DNA of 64,000 nucleotides from Brevibacterium permense (GTDB lineage: Bacteria; Actinomycetota; Actinomycetes; Actinomycetales; Brevibacteriaceae): positions 1 through 64,000 of the forward strand of contig NZ_JABSSX010000008.1 of the NCBI RefSeq assembly GCF_013280495.1, written 5' to 3'. Positions 35,530-43,496 of this stretch are shown here, piece after piece. The first letter of the stretch is position 1. Every line of letters starts with the position of its first letter. The translations under genes and the position numbers were made by a program. Below the pieces are notes generated by a model. It saw only the letters and a program-made list of their open reading frames with translations, had not been told where the DNA came from and searched no databases.

Positions 35530-36948
35530 ATGACTCGTCCCTTCCGGGTGGCCATCGTCGGCGCCGGTCCTGCTGGGATCTACGCGGCCGATCTCATGAC
35601 AAAAGCGGAACGTGATTTCGATCTGAGCATCGATCTCTTCGATCGTCTGCCGACTCCCTTCGGGCTCGTCCGCTACGGCGTCGCTCCCGACCACCCGCGG
35701 ATCAAGGGCATCATCAACGCCCTGATCAAGGTCCTCGACCGAGGCGACATTCGCCTGTTCTCCAACGTCGAGTACGGAGTCGACCTCCACCTCGAAGAGC
35801 TCACCGACCGCTACGATGCGGTGATCTTCTCCACCGGCTGCTTCGTCGACGCCGCCCTCGATCTGCCCGGTATCGATCTGCCCGGATCCTACGGTGCCGC
35901 GGACTTCGTCAACTGGTACGACTCGCACCCAGACGTCCCGCAGTCCTGGCCGTTGGACGCCGAACGCGTCGCCGTCATCGGCAACGGCAATGTCGCCCTC
36001 GACGTCGCCCGAGTGCTGGCGAAGCAGGCCGACGATATGCACACCACGGAGATCCCCGATCACGTGTACGAGGGGCTGAAGTCCTCGAAGGTCACCGATG
36101 TCCACATCTTCGGCCGCCGCGGACCGGCTCAGGCGAAGTTCACGCCGCTGGAGCTGCGTGAGCTCGGCGCCGTCAAGGACGTCGACCTCATCGTCTACCC
36201 GGAGGACTTCGAGTTCGACGAAGGGTCGATGCAGGCGATCGAGTCGAGCAACCAGACCAAGCAGGTCGCGAAGACGCTCACTGACTTCACCATGCGCGAA
36301 CCCACCGGAGCGAAGCGGCGTCTCCACCTGCACTTCCTGCACTCACCGGTCGCCATCCTCGGCGAGGACAAGGTGACGGGGCTGCGCACCGAACGCATGG
36401 AACTGGACGGTTCCGGCGGAGTCAACGGCACCGGCAGCTTCCACGATTGGGAGCTCGACGCCGTCTACCGTGCCGTCGGCTATGCGGGCACTCAGCTGCC
36501 GCAGCTGCCCTTCGACGATCGCAAGCGTGTGATCCCGAACCACGAGGGTCGCGTCGTCGACTCCGATGATCAGACTACGGCCGCCGAAGCCGATGTCGTT
36601 CAGGGCGTGTACACCACCGGGTGGATCAAGCGCGGACCCGTCGGGCTCATCGGCCACACGAAGGGCGATGCGCTCGAGACCATCGGACACATCCTCGACG
36701 ACCGTGCCGCCGGCGTGCTCACCGAGCCGGTGTACCCGGACGAATCGGCCATCATCGAGCTCCTCGAATCCAAGGGCGTCGACTTCGCCGATTGGGAGGG
36801 CTACCACCGTGTCGAGGCCGCCGAGAAGGCCGCCGGCGAGGTCGAGGGACGTGAACGGGTCAAGCTCGCCACCCGTGAAGCCATGCTCGCCGAGGCGCGC
36901 GGACACGTCACCGCCGAATCCGTCGGCCAGCCGTCCGCAGGCAGTTGA
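35530..36948 (+). CDS. fprA: NADPH-ferredoxin reductase FprA
   Basis: A 472-aa FAD/NADP oxidoreductase of the adrenodoxin-reductase family, passing electrons from NADPH to ferredoxins for P450 or iron-sulfur chemistry. VAIVGAGPAGIYAADLM at residue 7 binds FAD; TPFGLVRYGVAPDHPRIKG is the family signature; VAVIGNGNVALDVARVLA near residue 148 binds NADP; GWIKRGPVGLIGHTKGDA near residue 365 is the C-terminal signature. ATG at 35530 with GAGAGGTG upstream gives a standard N-terminus; an earlier in-frame GTG/ATG would add 50 unmatched residues. Confidence 0.95.
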   Translation: MTRPFRVAIVGAGPAGIYAADLMTKAERDFDLSIDLFDRLPTPFGLVRYGVAPDHPRIKGIINALIKVLDRGDIRLFSNVEYGVDLHLEELTDRYDAVIFSTGCFVDAALDLPGIDLPGSYGAADFVNWYDSHPDVPQSWPLDAERVAVIGNGNVALDVARVLAKQADDMHTTEIPDHVYEGLKSSKVTDVHIFGRRGPAQAKFTPLELRELGAVKDVDLIVYPEDFEFDEGSMQAIESSNQTKQVAKTLTDFTMREPTGAKRRLHLHFLHSPVAILGEDKVTGLRTERMELDGSGGVNGTGSFHDWELDAVYRAVGYAGTQLPQLPFDDRKRVIPNHEGRVVDSDDQTTAAEADVVQGVYTTGWIKRGPVGLIGHTKGDALETIGHILDDRAAGVLTEPVYPDESAIIELLESKGVDFADWEGYHRVEAAEKAAGEVEGRERVKLATREAMLAEARGHVTAESVGQPSAGS

Positions 36949-37249
36949 GGTATGCCACCGGGCGCTCTTCGCGCCGTCGGAGTGTCACACATAGCTGAGG
37001 CCTCCCGCGCCGTCAGTGCCTTATCTTCCGCTTAGCCTCACTTCCTCCACTCCTGGGGCCATCTGTCACCGGCAGTGACTTCTCCTCCTGTAGCTATGGG
37101 CGGACGAGTCGCTGCCGGTGCCAGATGCTTCCACCACGTAGAGTCGGAGAAGTCCAGAACACGCCAGCGCGCACCGAGTCACCTCAGCTCGCAGCAGATC
37201 GCACCAGCGAGCGTGGACCATTGCGCTGAAGGCCGGCAGGGGAGACCGC
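36949..37249. other. Gene-free spacer
   Basis: A 301-bp stretch between fprA and the alarmone synthetase gene. No gene, hairpin with T-run or repeat was recognised. GGGGAG at 37239-37243 is the ribosome site for the next gene. Confidence 0.5.
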
Positions 37250-38176
37250 GTGAGAAACGAATCGCAGCTCAAAACGATCGTCGAACGTGCCTACGTCGAA
37301 CGGCTCAACGCCTGGCAGACGGCGGCGGTGCGGATCAAACACTGGCTGACCGAACAGCAGAAGGGCCTGCTCAAGGACAAGGACATCTCCCGCCTCGACG
37401 TCGACGGCCATCGGATCAAGGACGCGGCACGGACCTTGGCGAAGCTGACGGAGAAGACCGAGGACGATCCGGATCTGACGATCACCTCCACCGAGGATGT
37501 CGAAGACCAGGTCCGCGACATCGTCGGCGTCAAGGTGCTGTGCAAATCACCGCGTGATCAGTCAATGATGTTCGCCGCACTGCGCGATCCCGATCAGCTG
37601 GGCGCCTTCGAACTCATCGAGTGGAAAGACTATACGGACCCGCCGAAGGCCAGCGGCTATCGCGCCTGCCACGTCATCCTGCGCATCCCGTCTGACCAAG
37701 GGCCGCCGGTCTTCGCCGAGATCCAGGTCAAGACCCGGCTCCAGGACGCCTGGAGCGAGCTCACCCATGAGGACATGTACAAACCCGGCGCTGCGATGAA
37801 GCCGAGCAAGCTGCACGGCGAATTCGCCCGTGCCATGGCGAACATGCTCGCCACGGTCGATGACATGGCCGATACCCTGGCCGTCGAGCTCACCGCGCTG
37901 ACGAACCCGGAACCCGTCGTCGAGCTCGATGAACTGCGGGAACAGGACACGGGCATCGACGTCCGGGTCCGCGCGACCGGCCCGAAATACGCGCTCGCCG
38001 TCGACGGCTCGGGACGGCAGGGTCTCATCCCAGCCTTCGCCATCCGTCGCCTCAGCGGCCAGAAGGGCACCATCAAGGTCAACGATTTCATCCACCTCGA
38101 CGATCGCCTCCGGGCCAGTGTCGAAGAGGACTCGAAGGGTCTGTACTACATCCCGCTCGAACTCCCCGAACACTGA
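37250..38176 (+). CDS. RelA/SpoT-domain small alarmone synthetase with C-terminal extension
   Basis: A 308-aa protein with a (p)ppGpp synthetase domain at about residues 45-180 and no HD hydrolase domain. The ATP-binding region reads GHRIKDAARTLAK; the Mg-binding Asp is in RDIVGVKVLC; DYTDPPKASGYRACHVIL and AEIQVKTRLQDAWSE carry the substrate Tyr, His and Glu-Gln. In the ATP loop, the usual Ser after R-x-K is Arg. From about residue 235, the segment IDVRVRATGPKYALAVD to the end looks like an OB/S1-type fold and may bind RNA. GTG start with GGGGAG 7 bp upstream. Catalytic output is likely but not certain. Confidence 0.8.
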   Translation: MRNESQLKTIVERAYVERLNAWQTAAVRIKHWLTEQQKGLLKDKDISRLDVDGHRIKDAARTLAKLTEKTEDDPDLTITSTEDVEDQVRDIVGVKVLCKSPRDQSMMFAALRDPDQLGAFELIEWKDYTDPPKASGYRACHVILRIPSDQGPPVFAEIQVKTRLQDAWSELTHEDMYKPGAAMKPSKLHGEFARAMANMLATVDDMADTLAVELTALTNPEPVVELDELREQDTGIDVRVRATGPKYALAVDGSGRQGLIPAFAIRRLSGQKGTIKVNDFIHLDDRLRASVEEDSKGLYYIPLELPEH

Positions 38177-38213
38177 CCGGCCTCTTTCGGGTCACAGCGT
38201 ACGGGCGAATACG

Positions 38214-38257
38214 ACACCGGCCCGGTCCGCACTCAGCAGTGCGGATCGGGCCGGTGT
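38214..38257. terminator. Bidirectional hairpin between convergent genes
   Basis: ACACCGGCCCGGTCCGCACT (38214-38233) pairs with AGTGCGGATCGGGCCGGTGT (38238-38257) over 20 bp with one mismatch and a 4-base loop. It lies between the alarmone synthetase (plus) and yajQ (minus). Confidence 0.75.
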
Positions 38258-38270
38258 GGTGCGCTGGCGA

Positions 38271-38762
38271 TCAGCGGTAGTTTGTGAACTGCAGGTCGAC
38301 GTCGAGGTCCTGTCCCTTGAGCAGAGCGATGACTTCCTGCAGGTCGTCACGCTTCTTCGAGCTCACGCGCAGCTCGTCGCCCTGGATCTGGGCCTTGACG
38401 CCCTTGGGGCCCTCGTCGCGGATGATCTTCGCGATCTTCTTCGCATTGTCCTTGTCGATTCCCTCCTTGAGGGACGCATCGATGCGGTACTCCTTGCCGG
38501 AGGGGTACGGCTCTCCGTCCTCAAGGGACTTCAGCGAGATTCCGCGCTTGACCAACTTCGACTGGAACACGTCGAGGATGGCCTTGACTCGGTCCTCGCT
38601 GTTGGCTTTCAGCTGCACGGCTTCGCCACTCCAGGCGATCGACGCATCGGTGCCGCGGAAATCATAGCGGGAGTTGATCTCCTTCGCGGCCTGATTGAGC
38701 GCGTTGTCGGCCTCCTGACGGTCGACCTTGCTGACGATGTCGAATGAGGATTCGCTGGCCAT
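38271..38762 (-). CDS. yajQ: YajQ-family nucleotide-binding protein
   Basis: A 163-aa double-ferredoxin-fold protein. The N-terminus [20 protein letters not shown] and [12 protein letters not shown] are the family signature, and [18 protein letters not shown] closes it. Some YajQ proteins bind c-di-GMP and act as co-regulators; others bind nucleic acid. Length is exact for the family. Confidence 0.95.
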   Translation of the reverse strand: MASESSFDIVSKVDRQEADNALNQAAKEINSRYDFRGTDASIAWSGEAVQLKANSEDRVKAILDVFQSKLVKRGISLKSLEDGEPYPSGKEYRIDASLKEGIDKDNAKKIAKIIRDEGPKGVKAQIQGDELRVSSKKRDDLQEVIALLKGQDLDVDLQFTNYR

Positions 38763-38933
38763 GAATGCTCCTTTGTCTGCGATCTGTCTGGGATCGTTGA
38801 TGCCCGTTTGAAATGGGCTCGGCTGTTGAGTCCGAGTCTAGTCGAGGCCCCGAACTGTGATCTGCGTCTACCGAGTTGGAGATTCGGGTCCGAGCCTTGT
38901 ATTCTTTTCAGGTGCTCATCGAGCGCCACCTGC

Positions 38934-39015
38934 GGCAGATTGCCCGAGCGGCCAAAGGGAGCTGACTGTAAATCAGCCGGCATTGCCTTCATAGGTTCGA
39001 ATCCTATATCTGCCA
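38934..39015 (+). tRNA. tRNA-Tyr (GTA)
   Basis: GGCAGAT at 38934-38940 pairs perfectly with ATCTGCC at 39008-39014. The anticodon stem GCTGA/TCAGC encloses the loop CTGTAAA, giving anticodon GTA. The extra arm is the long type expected for bacterial tRNA-Tyr (GGC-ATT-GCC). T-loop TTCGAAT is present. CCA is not encoded. Confidence 0.97.
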
Positions 39016-39097
39016 CGCAGAACAAAGCGGTCCCGCGACTTGTGGAAACACAGGACGCGGGGCCGCTTTCGGTCTCCCTGCGCCATCTGCGTCAGAA

Positions 39098-39183
39098 AAT
39101 AGGTCGCATTCGGACATCTGCGCAAAAACCTAGGTCAGCATCGGACCTTTCCGGCCCTGGAAAATATCCGATGGTGACCTATT
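39098..39183. repeat. Three copies of the 19-bp motif downstream of tRNA-Tyr
   Basis: TATCCGATGGTGACCTATT at 39165-39183 is identical to 128-146. Two degraded inverted copies precede it: 39098-39116 (15 of 19 positions) and 39129-39147 (14 of 19). The copies are spaced 31 and 36 bp. No transposase remains, so this looks like the footprint of a lost insertion element near a tRNA. Confidence 0.7.
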
Positions 39184-39285
39184 TCTGGGCAGCGGTCGAT
39201 CGCTCTGAAGTCCTTGCGGACCGCGTGTAGCGACGCCTACCGTGTGAGGACAAAGCGGAAATGCTCCGCCGAGGAGGGCGAACCG

Positions 39286-39816
39286 ATGAGCGATGACACG
39301 GACGATGCGCAGCCGCTTCGGCGTCTGAATTCGCTCGAGGACCGCAACGCTGTCGTCGAATCCGCTCTCGACCGAGCCATCAAGCGCGGGGACTTCGACG
39401 ATCTGCCGGGCCTCGGCAAACCGCTGACCGGTCTGCACGGCTCATCCGATCCCGACTGGTGGATCAAGCAGAAGATGGAGTCCGAAGGCATCAACGGCGT
39501 CGCTCCGGCCGCCTTCCAGCTGCGCAAGGAGAACGCCGTCCTCGAGGACACCGTCGACGCCTTCACCGAAGAATCTGACGTCCGCGACTACCTCGCCGGC
39601 TTCAACGCCCGGGTGCGCGAGGCCGTGATGGATCTGCGCGACGGACCGCCCGTGTTCACTCCGCCCCGCGATGTGGAGAAGGAGATCGCCGCATGGCGGC
39701 GGCGTCGGGATGTGAAGAAGAACGACTCCGTCACCGAGGCGGAACCGGGGGGTCAGCCCGCCGGTCCGGAGTCGGTGGGTTCACCTCGGCGATGGTGGAA
39801 TCGTTTCCGTCGCTGA
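39286..39816 (+). CDS. DUF1992 (DnaJ-C28-like) protein
   Basis: A 176-aa protein. RNAVVESALDRAIKRGDFDDLPGLGKPL is split here as ESALDRAIKRGDFDD and LPGLGKPLTG, the signature of the DUF1992 family (also found in the DnaJ-C28 protein of animals). DPDWWIKQKMESEG and the C-terminal Arg-rich helices are typical. The ATG at 39286 has GAGGAGGG upstream. Molecular function is unknown. Confidence 0.88.
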   Translation: MSDDTDDAQPLRRLNSLEDRNAVVESALDRAIKRGDFDDLPGLGKPLTGLHGSSDPDWWIKQKMESEGINGVAPAAFQLRKENAVLEDTVDAFTEESDVRDYLAGFNARVREAVMDLRDGPPVFTPPRDVEKEIAAWRRRRDVKKNDSVTEAEPGGQPAGPESVGSPRRWWNRFRR

Positions 39817-39836
39817 TGCGGGGTCGGGCATCGGCA

Positions 39837-40184
39837 GCCACACCAGCCGTATGCAGGTCGTGTCCGCAGGCGTGCATATGTCCGTTCGTCGAGGCGAACG
39901 GCTCATCCGTCTCCTCGGTCACCGGCAGAGCGTCCATGTCTCCGCGCAACAGCACCGCTGGAGCGGCGGCCGGCTTGTTCGGGTGCGATCCGCGCAGTAC
40001 GGCCACCACCGAGGTGGTGCCCACACCCGTGGTCACTCCGAGATCGAGCCCGGACAGGGCATCGAGGACCGCCGCCTGGGTGCGGGGCAGCTCGATGACC
40101 GACCTCTGGGAACGTATGCAGGGAACGTCGCAGCTCCTGCAGCGCCGGGAGCAGAGCCCGGCCATCGGCGAGCAGATCGTGCAC
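39837..40184 (-). pseudogene. Truncated, frameshifted M20 amidohydrolase
   Basis: The first frame starts with GTG at 40184 and reads MHDLLADGRALLPALQELRR then SLHTFPEVG. The match continues in another frame with IELPRTQAAVLDAL, VVAVLRG, LLRGDMDALPVTEETDEPF and HMHACGHDLHTAGV, then stops. These are the N-terminal metal-binding signatures of M20 hydrolases (compare the intact gene at 47935). The frameshift, and the loss of about 270 C-terminal residues at the DUF1992 boundary, mark a dead gene. Confidence 0.88.
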
Positions 40185-40248
40185 GGTGGCCTTTCCGGTG
40201 GGGAGTCAGCGTCGTCGGGGCGAAGGCCCCTGGCAGTCGGCAGAGTGG

Positions 40249-41421
40249 TCAGAGCAGGCTGACGAGCACGCTGGCGATGACGACGGAGCCGGCCGACACC
40301 GAGGTGAAGCCTCCGACGAGCATGGGCGGAAGCATGACATTGAGCAGCGCTTCCTTCTCATCGTCGTCGCGGGCGATGGACCGGGCGACCTCATTGGTGA
40401 GCAGATAGTCGGCTGGGAAGCCGTACATCGATGTCAGCGCTACCGACATGCCCAGCGGGGCCTTCCAGCGCAGCAGCTTCGTAGCGACGAAGCCGCCGAT
40501 GACGATGCCGGCACCGCCGACGACGAGGATGGTGATCGTCGGCAGGAACGCGTTGATGACGTCCTGCACGGACGCGGAGACCAGCGGGGCCATGACGATC
40601 GCGATGACGCCGGCCATGGCGACGCCGAAGGAGTTCGACCGCTCCATGGCTTTGTCGGGTGAGAGACCGATCGCGGCCGCGGCGATGCCGAGCAGGAGGG
40701 CGAGGATCGAGGACGGGATGTGCGTGGGCTCGGCCAGCAGCGTTGCGATCGATCCGCCGACGAGGATGAGGAAGAGCATGAACAGCTGATTGTCGACGAG
40801 GAAGGACGGCAGGGTCACGAGCTTCTTCTTCTGCGCGGCCTCCTCTTCCTCTTCGTGATGGGCGGCGGCGAGCTCTTGGAGTTCGCCGCTGTCGCGCAGC
40901 TTCGTCGCATAGCGGCGGAGCAGGAAGTTCGTCAGCGGCATCGACGGCAGGGATTGGAGCATGAGCACGAGCGCGGGGAGGACGATGATCGCCGAGGCGG
41001 CCCCCTGAGCCGTGAGCCCCTCGGTCGTCAGGCTGGTGGCGACGATGCCGCCGGCCAGCGGTCCGGAACCGGCGACGAAGGTGTCGAAGCCGAAGATCGG
41101 GGCGACGACTGCGAGGATGAGGAGGACGGCGACGAGCATGCCCGAGATGGCGATGATCACCGAACGCCACTGCTTGGCCATCACCCGCAGCGGGATGAGC
41201 GTGCCCATATGGAACAGCAGCGGAGCGACGAGGATCGTGTAGATCTGCACGAGCATCGAATCGTCGACGATCGACTCCGGAACGATGCCGATCTTGGCGA
41301 AGACGAAGATGCCGAGCATCGCGACCAGCAGACTGGGGATCCGCGCTTTCGACCAGATCGAGACCAGCTCGCCGAGAGCGATGAAGGCGAGGACGATTGC
41401 GGCGGCGAAGATGGCTTCCAT
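40249..41421 (-). CDS. Polytopic membrane transporter, family not firmly assigned
   Basis: A 390-aa protein with about ten helices in two halves, split by a charged cytoplasmic loop near residues 190-205 containing HHEEEEEAAQKKK. Glycine-rich segments (GPLAGGIVATSLTTEGL, ILVVGGAGIVIGGFVATKLL) suggest a GltS/ESS-like or other inverted-repeat carrier. It lies just upstream of the broken M20 gene on the same strand, an arrangement seen for uptake of N-acylated amino acids or peptides. The substrate is unknown. It appears intact although its enzyme partner is lost. Confidence 0.7.
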   Translation of the reverse strand: MEAIFAAAIVLAFIALGELVSIWSKARIPSLLVAMLGIFVFAKIGIVPESIVDDSMLVQIYTILVAPLLFHMGTLIPLRVMAKQWRSVIIAISGMLVAVLLILAVVAPIFGFDTFVAGSGPLAGGIVATSLTTEGLTAQGAASAIIVLPALVLMLQSLPSMPLTNFLLRRYATKLRDSGELQELAAAHHEEEEEAAQKKKLVTLPSFLVDNQLFMLFLILVGGSIATLLAEPTHIPSSILALLLGIAAAAIGLSPDKAMERSNSFGVAMAGVIAIVMAPLVSASVQDVINAFLPTITILVVGGAGIVIGGFVATKLLRWKAPLGMSVALTSMYGFPADYLLTNEVARSIARDDDEKEALLNVMLPPMLVGGFTSVSAGSVVIASVLVSLL

Positions 41422-41570
41422 GGACGATCCTTAAAGTCATTGAGTGAACCAGCTCACAAGATACTACGTCGCAGGCCGCGTTCGGAGGTTTCGGCGAGAT
41501 TTCCTGATAGCCGGGACTTGACCGTTGCAGCGGCGCGACGGTCATCGAGGGCAGGGCATAGGCTGAAGGC

Positions 41571-42371
41571 ATGAGTTTTCTGCAGTTCCTCCACGAACGA
41601 GGCATCGTTGAACGTCCCGGCGCGGGGCGCCGGCCGCTGGTGATCGCGCATCGAGGGTATTCGGCGGTCGTGCCCGAGAACAGTTTGGCCGCGGTCGATG
41701 CCGCGCGGGCCCTCGGCGTCGACTTCATCGAGGTCGATACCTCGACGAGCGCCGACGGGGTTCCCGTGATCCTGCACGATGCGGATCTGGACCGGACCAC
41801 CAACCGCAAGGGCCCCGTGGCCGGCCTGACCGCCGAGGAGCTGTCGTTCGTCGACGCGGGATCATGGATGGGTCCCGGATTCCACGGAGTGCGGATCCCA
41901 ACCTTGGCCGCCGTGATGCGCGACATCCAGCACCGAGGCGGCGAACTCCTGCTCGAACTCAAGGGGGAGTGGTCCTCCGGTGCGGTGGCGCGGATCGCCG
42001 AACTCGTCGTTGAGACCGGCATCGCCGACCGCATGATCGTCCAATCGTTCAATATCGAAACGCTTGAGACCTGTCGGGATATGCTGCCGATGGCGGCTCG
42101 CTTCCTGCTGCGCATGGTTCCCAAGCCCGAGGACATCGAGATCGCTCGCGAACTCGGAGCGGTGGCGATCAATCCTTCGTACAAGGGATTCACGATGCGC
42201 AGATCGGTGGTCACCGAGATCATGGACAACGACCTCGGCGTCTTCGTCTGGACTGCTGACGAGATGAACGAGTGGCGGGAACTCCTCACCGCCGAGGTCG
42301 ACGGGATCATCACCAATCATCCCGGTCGTCTGCAGGGCTTCCTGGCGGGGCGCTTCGACCCGGTGCAGTAG
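41571..42371 (+). CDS. Glycerophosphodiester phosphodiesterase
   Basis: A 266-aa TIM-barrel enzyme releasing glycerol-3-phosphate from deacylated phospholipids. IAHRGYSAVVPENSLAAV near residue 25 carries the catalytic His; IEVDTSTSADGVPVILHDADLDR (split: FIEVDTSTSADG, VPVILHDADLDR) holds the metal Glu/Asp and second His; LLLELKGEW near residue 125 the third Glu. No signal peptide, so cytoplasmic. Confidence 0.95.
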   Translation: MSFLQFLHERGIVERPGAGRRPLVIAHRGYSAVVPENSLAAVDAARALGVDFIEVDTSTSADGVPVILHDADLDRTTNRKGPVAGLTAEELSFVDAGSWMGPGFHGVRIPTLAAVMRDIQHRGGELLLELKGEWSSGAVARIAELVVETGIADRMIVQSFNIETLETCRDMLPMAARFLLRMVPKPEDIEIARELGAVAINPSYKGFTMRRSVVTEIMDNDLGVFVWTADEMNEWRELLTAEVDGIITNHPGRLQGFLAGRFDPVQ

Positions 42372-42505
42372 GGGTCTCCTCTGGCGGTGAGGGTGACTCT
42401 GCGCCGTCTGCGGAAGCGGACAGCGCGGCACAGAGTGCCTGTGAGCGACGTCACCGAATCCCGATTTGCCCCGGCCGCGCAAACCCGTGTAAATTCTTAC
42501 CTGTT

Positions 42506-42578
42506 GCCCCGATAGCTCAGTCGGCAGAGCATCTCCATGGTAAGGAGAAGGTCAAGGGTTCGATTCCCTTTCGGGGCT
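42506..42578 (+). tRNA. tRNA-Thr (GGT)
   Basis: GCCCCGA at 42506-42512 pairs with TCGGGGC at 42571-42577. The anticodon stem TCTCC/GGAGA encloses ATGGTAA, giving anticodon GGT. D-stem GCTC/GAGC and T-loop TTCGATT are in place. CCA is not encoded. Confidence 0.97.
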
Positions 42579-42605
42579 CTCGTGCCGCCTCGAATGCGGC
42601 GCTGG

Positions 42606-42679
42606 GGCGGGGTAGCTCAGCTGGTTAGAGCGCACGACTCATAATCGTGAGGTCGGGGGATCGAGTCCCCCTCCCGCTA
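42606..42679 (+). tRNA. tRNA-Met (CAT)
   Basis: GGCGGGG pairs with TCCCGCT through five Watson-Crick and two G-U pairs. The anticodon stem CACGA/TCGTG encloses CTCATAA, giving CAT. T-stem GGGGG/CCCCC. The lack of three G-C pairs at the base of the anticodon stem argues against the initiator; an Ile2 tRNA with modified C34 cannot be excluded. Confidence 0.95.
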
Positions 42680-42685
42680 CTTCAG

Positions 42686-42726
42686 AAGCTCCCCACCAGA
42701 CCAGATGGTCATGGTGGGGAGCTTTT
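42686..42726 (+). terminator. Rho-independent terminator after the tRNA pair
   Basis: AAGCTCCCCACCA (42686-42698) pairs perfectly with TGGTGGGGAGCTT (42712-42724), followed by a short T-run. Confidence 0.85.
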
Positions 42727-42829
42727 CTCATGCTCGAAACCGTCCGACTTCGAGGGTCGGCTCTTTGGCTTCATTTCGAAACGAAACGTTGTGTTGCGGA
42801 ATTGTTGTGACGTATGCAATGCTCTGAAT

Positions 42830-43432
42830 ATGACTGAGAGAACAACGAAGGGCAGGCCCCTCGACGACGACCTGACCCGACGTGTTCTCGCCGCCGTGCG
42901 CTCGCAGCTCGAAGACTCCGGATTGGTGAATCTCAACATCGAGAAGATCGCTTCGTCCGTCGGATGCGGCAAGACGACGATCTACAGAAGGTGGCCGACC
43001 AAACCTGAGCTCGTTGCGGCCGCCATCGTCGACGGACTCAAGCTCGGCGATATGCCGGACACCGGTGACGTCGTCGAAGACCTCGTCGAACATGCGTGGC
43101 AGAATCTCGAGAACTTCCGCCGGTCGAAGGAGGAGGCGAAGAACAATGGGCTGCTGTTGGCGATGTTCAACATGGATGTCATCCCGATAGTCTCCGATTC
43201 CTTCATGAAGGTTCGCCACGCCATGGGACGCGAAATCCTCTCCAGGGCGGTCGAGCGCGGTCAGATGAGCGACGAGGTGGATCAGGACGCCATCATCGAC
43301 GCTCTCGCCGGCTTCACCCTCTTCCGCATCACGCTCAAGCCGGACCTGAAGGCTCATGACGACGAAGAGCTCAGAGGCACCTACCGCAGCCTCGTCCGTT
43401 CGCTCATCGGGAGAGCACCGGAGCCCCGCTGA
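42830..43432 (+). CDS. TetR-family transcriptional regulator
   Basis: A 200-aa regulator. The N-terminal helix-turn-helix is NIEKIASSVGCGKTTIYRRW near residue 40. The rest is the ligand-binding domain, of unknown specificity. The ATG at 42830 gives the normal start; TATGCAAT at 42813-42820 could be a -10 box making a near-leaderless message. It precedes the MFS and hydrolase genes on the same strand and probably controls them. Confidence 0.88.
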   Translation: MTERTTKGRPLDDDLTRRVLAAVRSQLEDSGLVNLNIEKIASSVGCGKTTIYRRWPTKPELVAAAIVDGLKLGDMPDTGDVVEDLVEHAWQNLENFRRSKEEAKNNGLLLAMFNMDVIPIVSDSFMKVRHAMGREILSRAVERGQMSDEVDQDAIIDALAGFTLFRITLKPDLKAHDDEELRGTYRSLVRSLIGRAPEPR

Positions 43433-43496
43433 CCACACCCCTTCGCGACGACCAAACAGTTGCCGCGCCAAACCGAAGCACCGCGAAAGGACCACG

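Noticed and set aside
42506-42679. tRNA-Thr/tRNA-Met pair as an integration site for the downstream cassette
   Set aside because: No duplicated tRNA 3' end was found after the cassette and no integrase is present, so integration at this tRNA is not supported.
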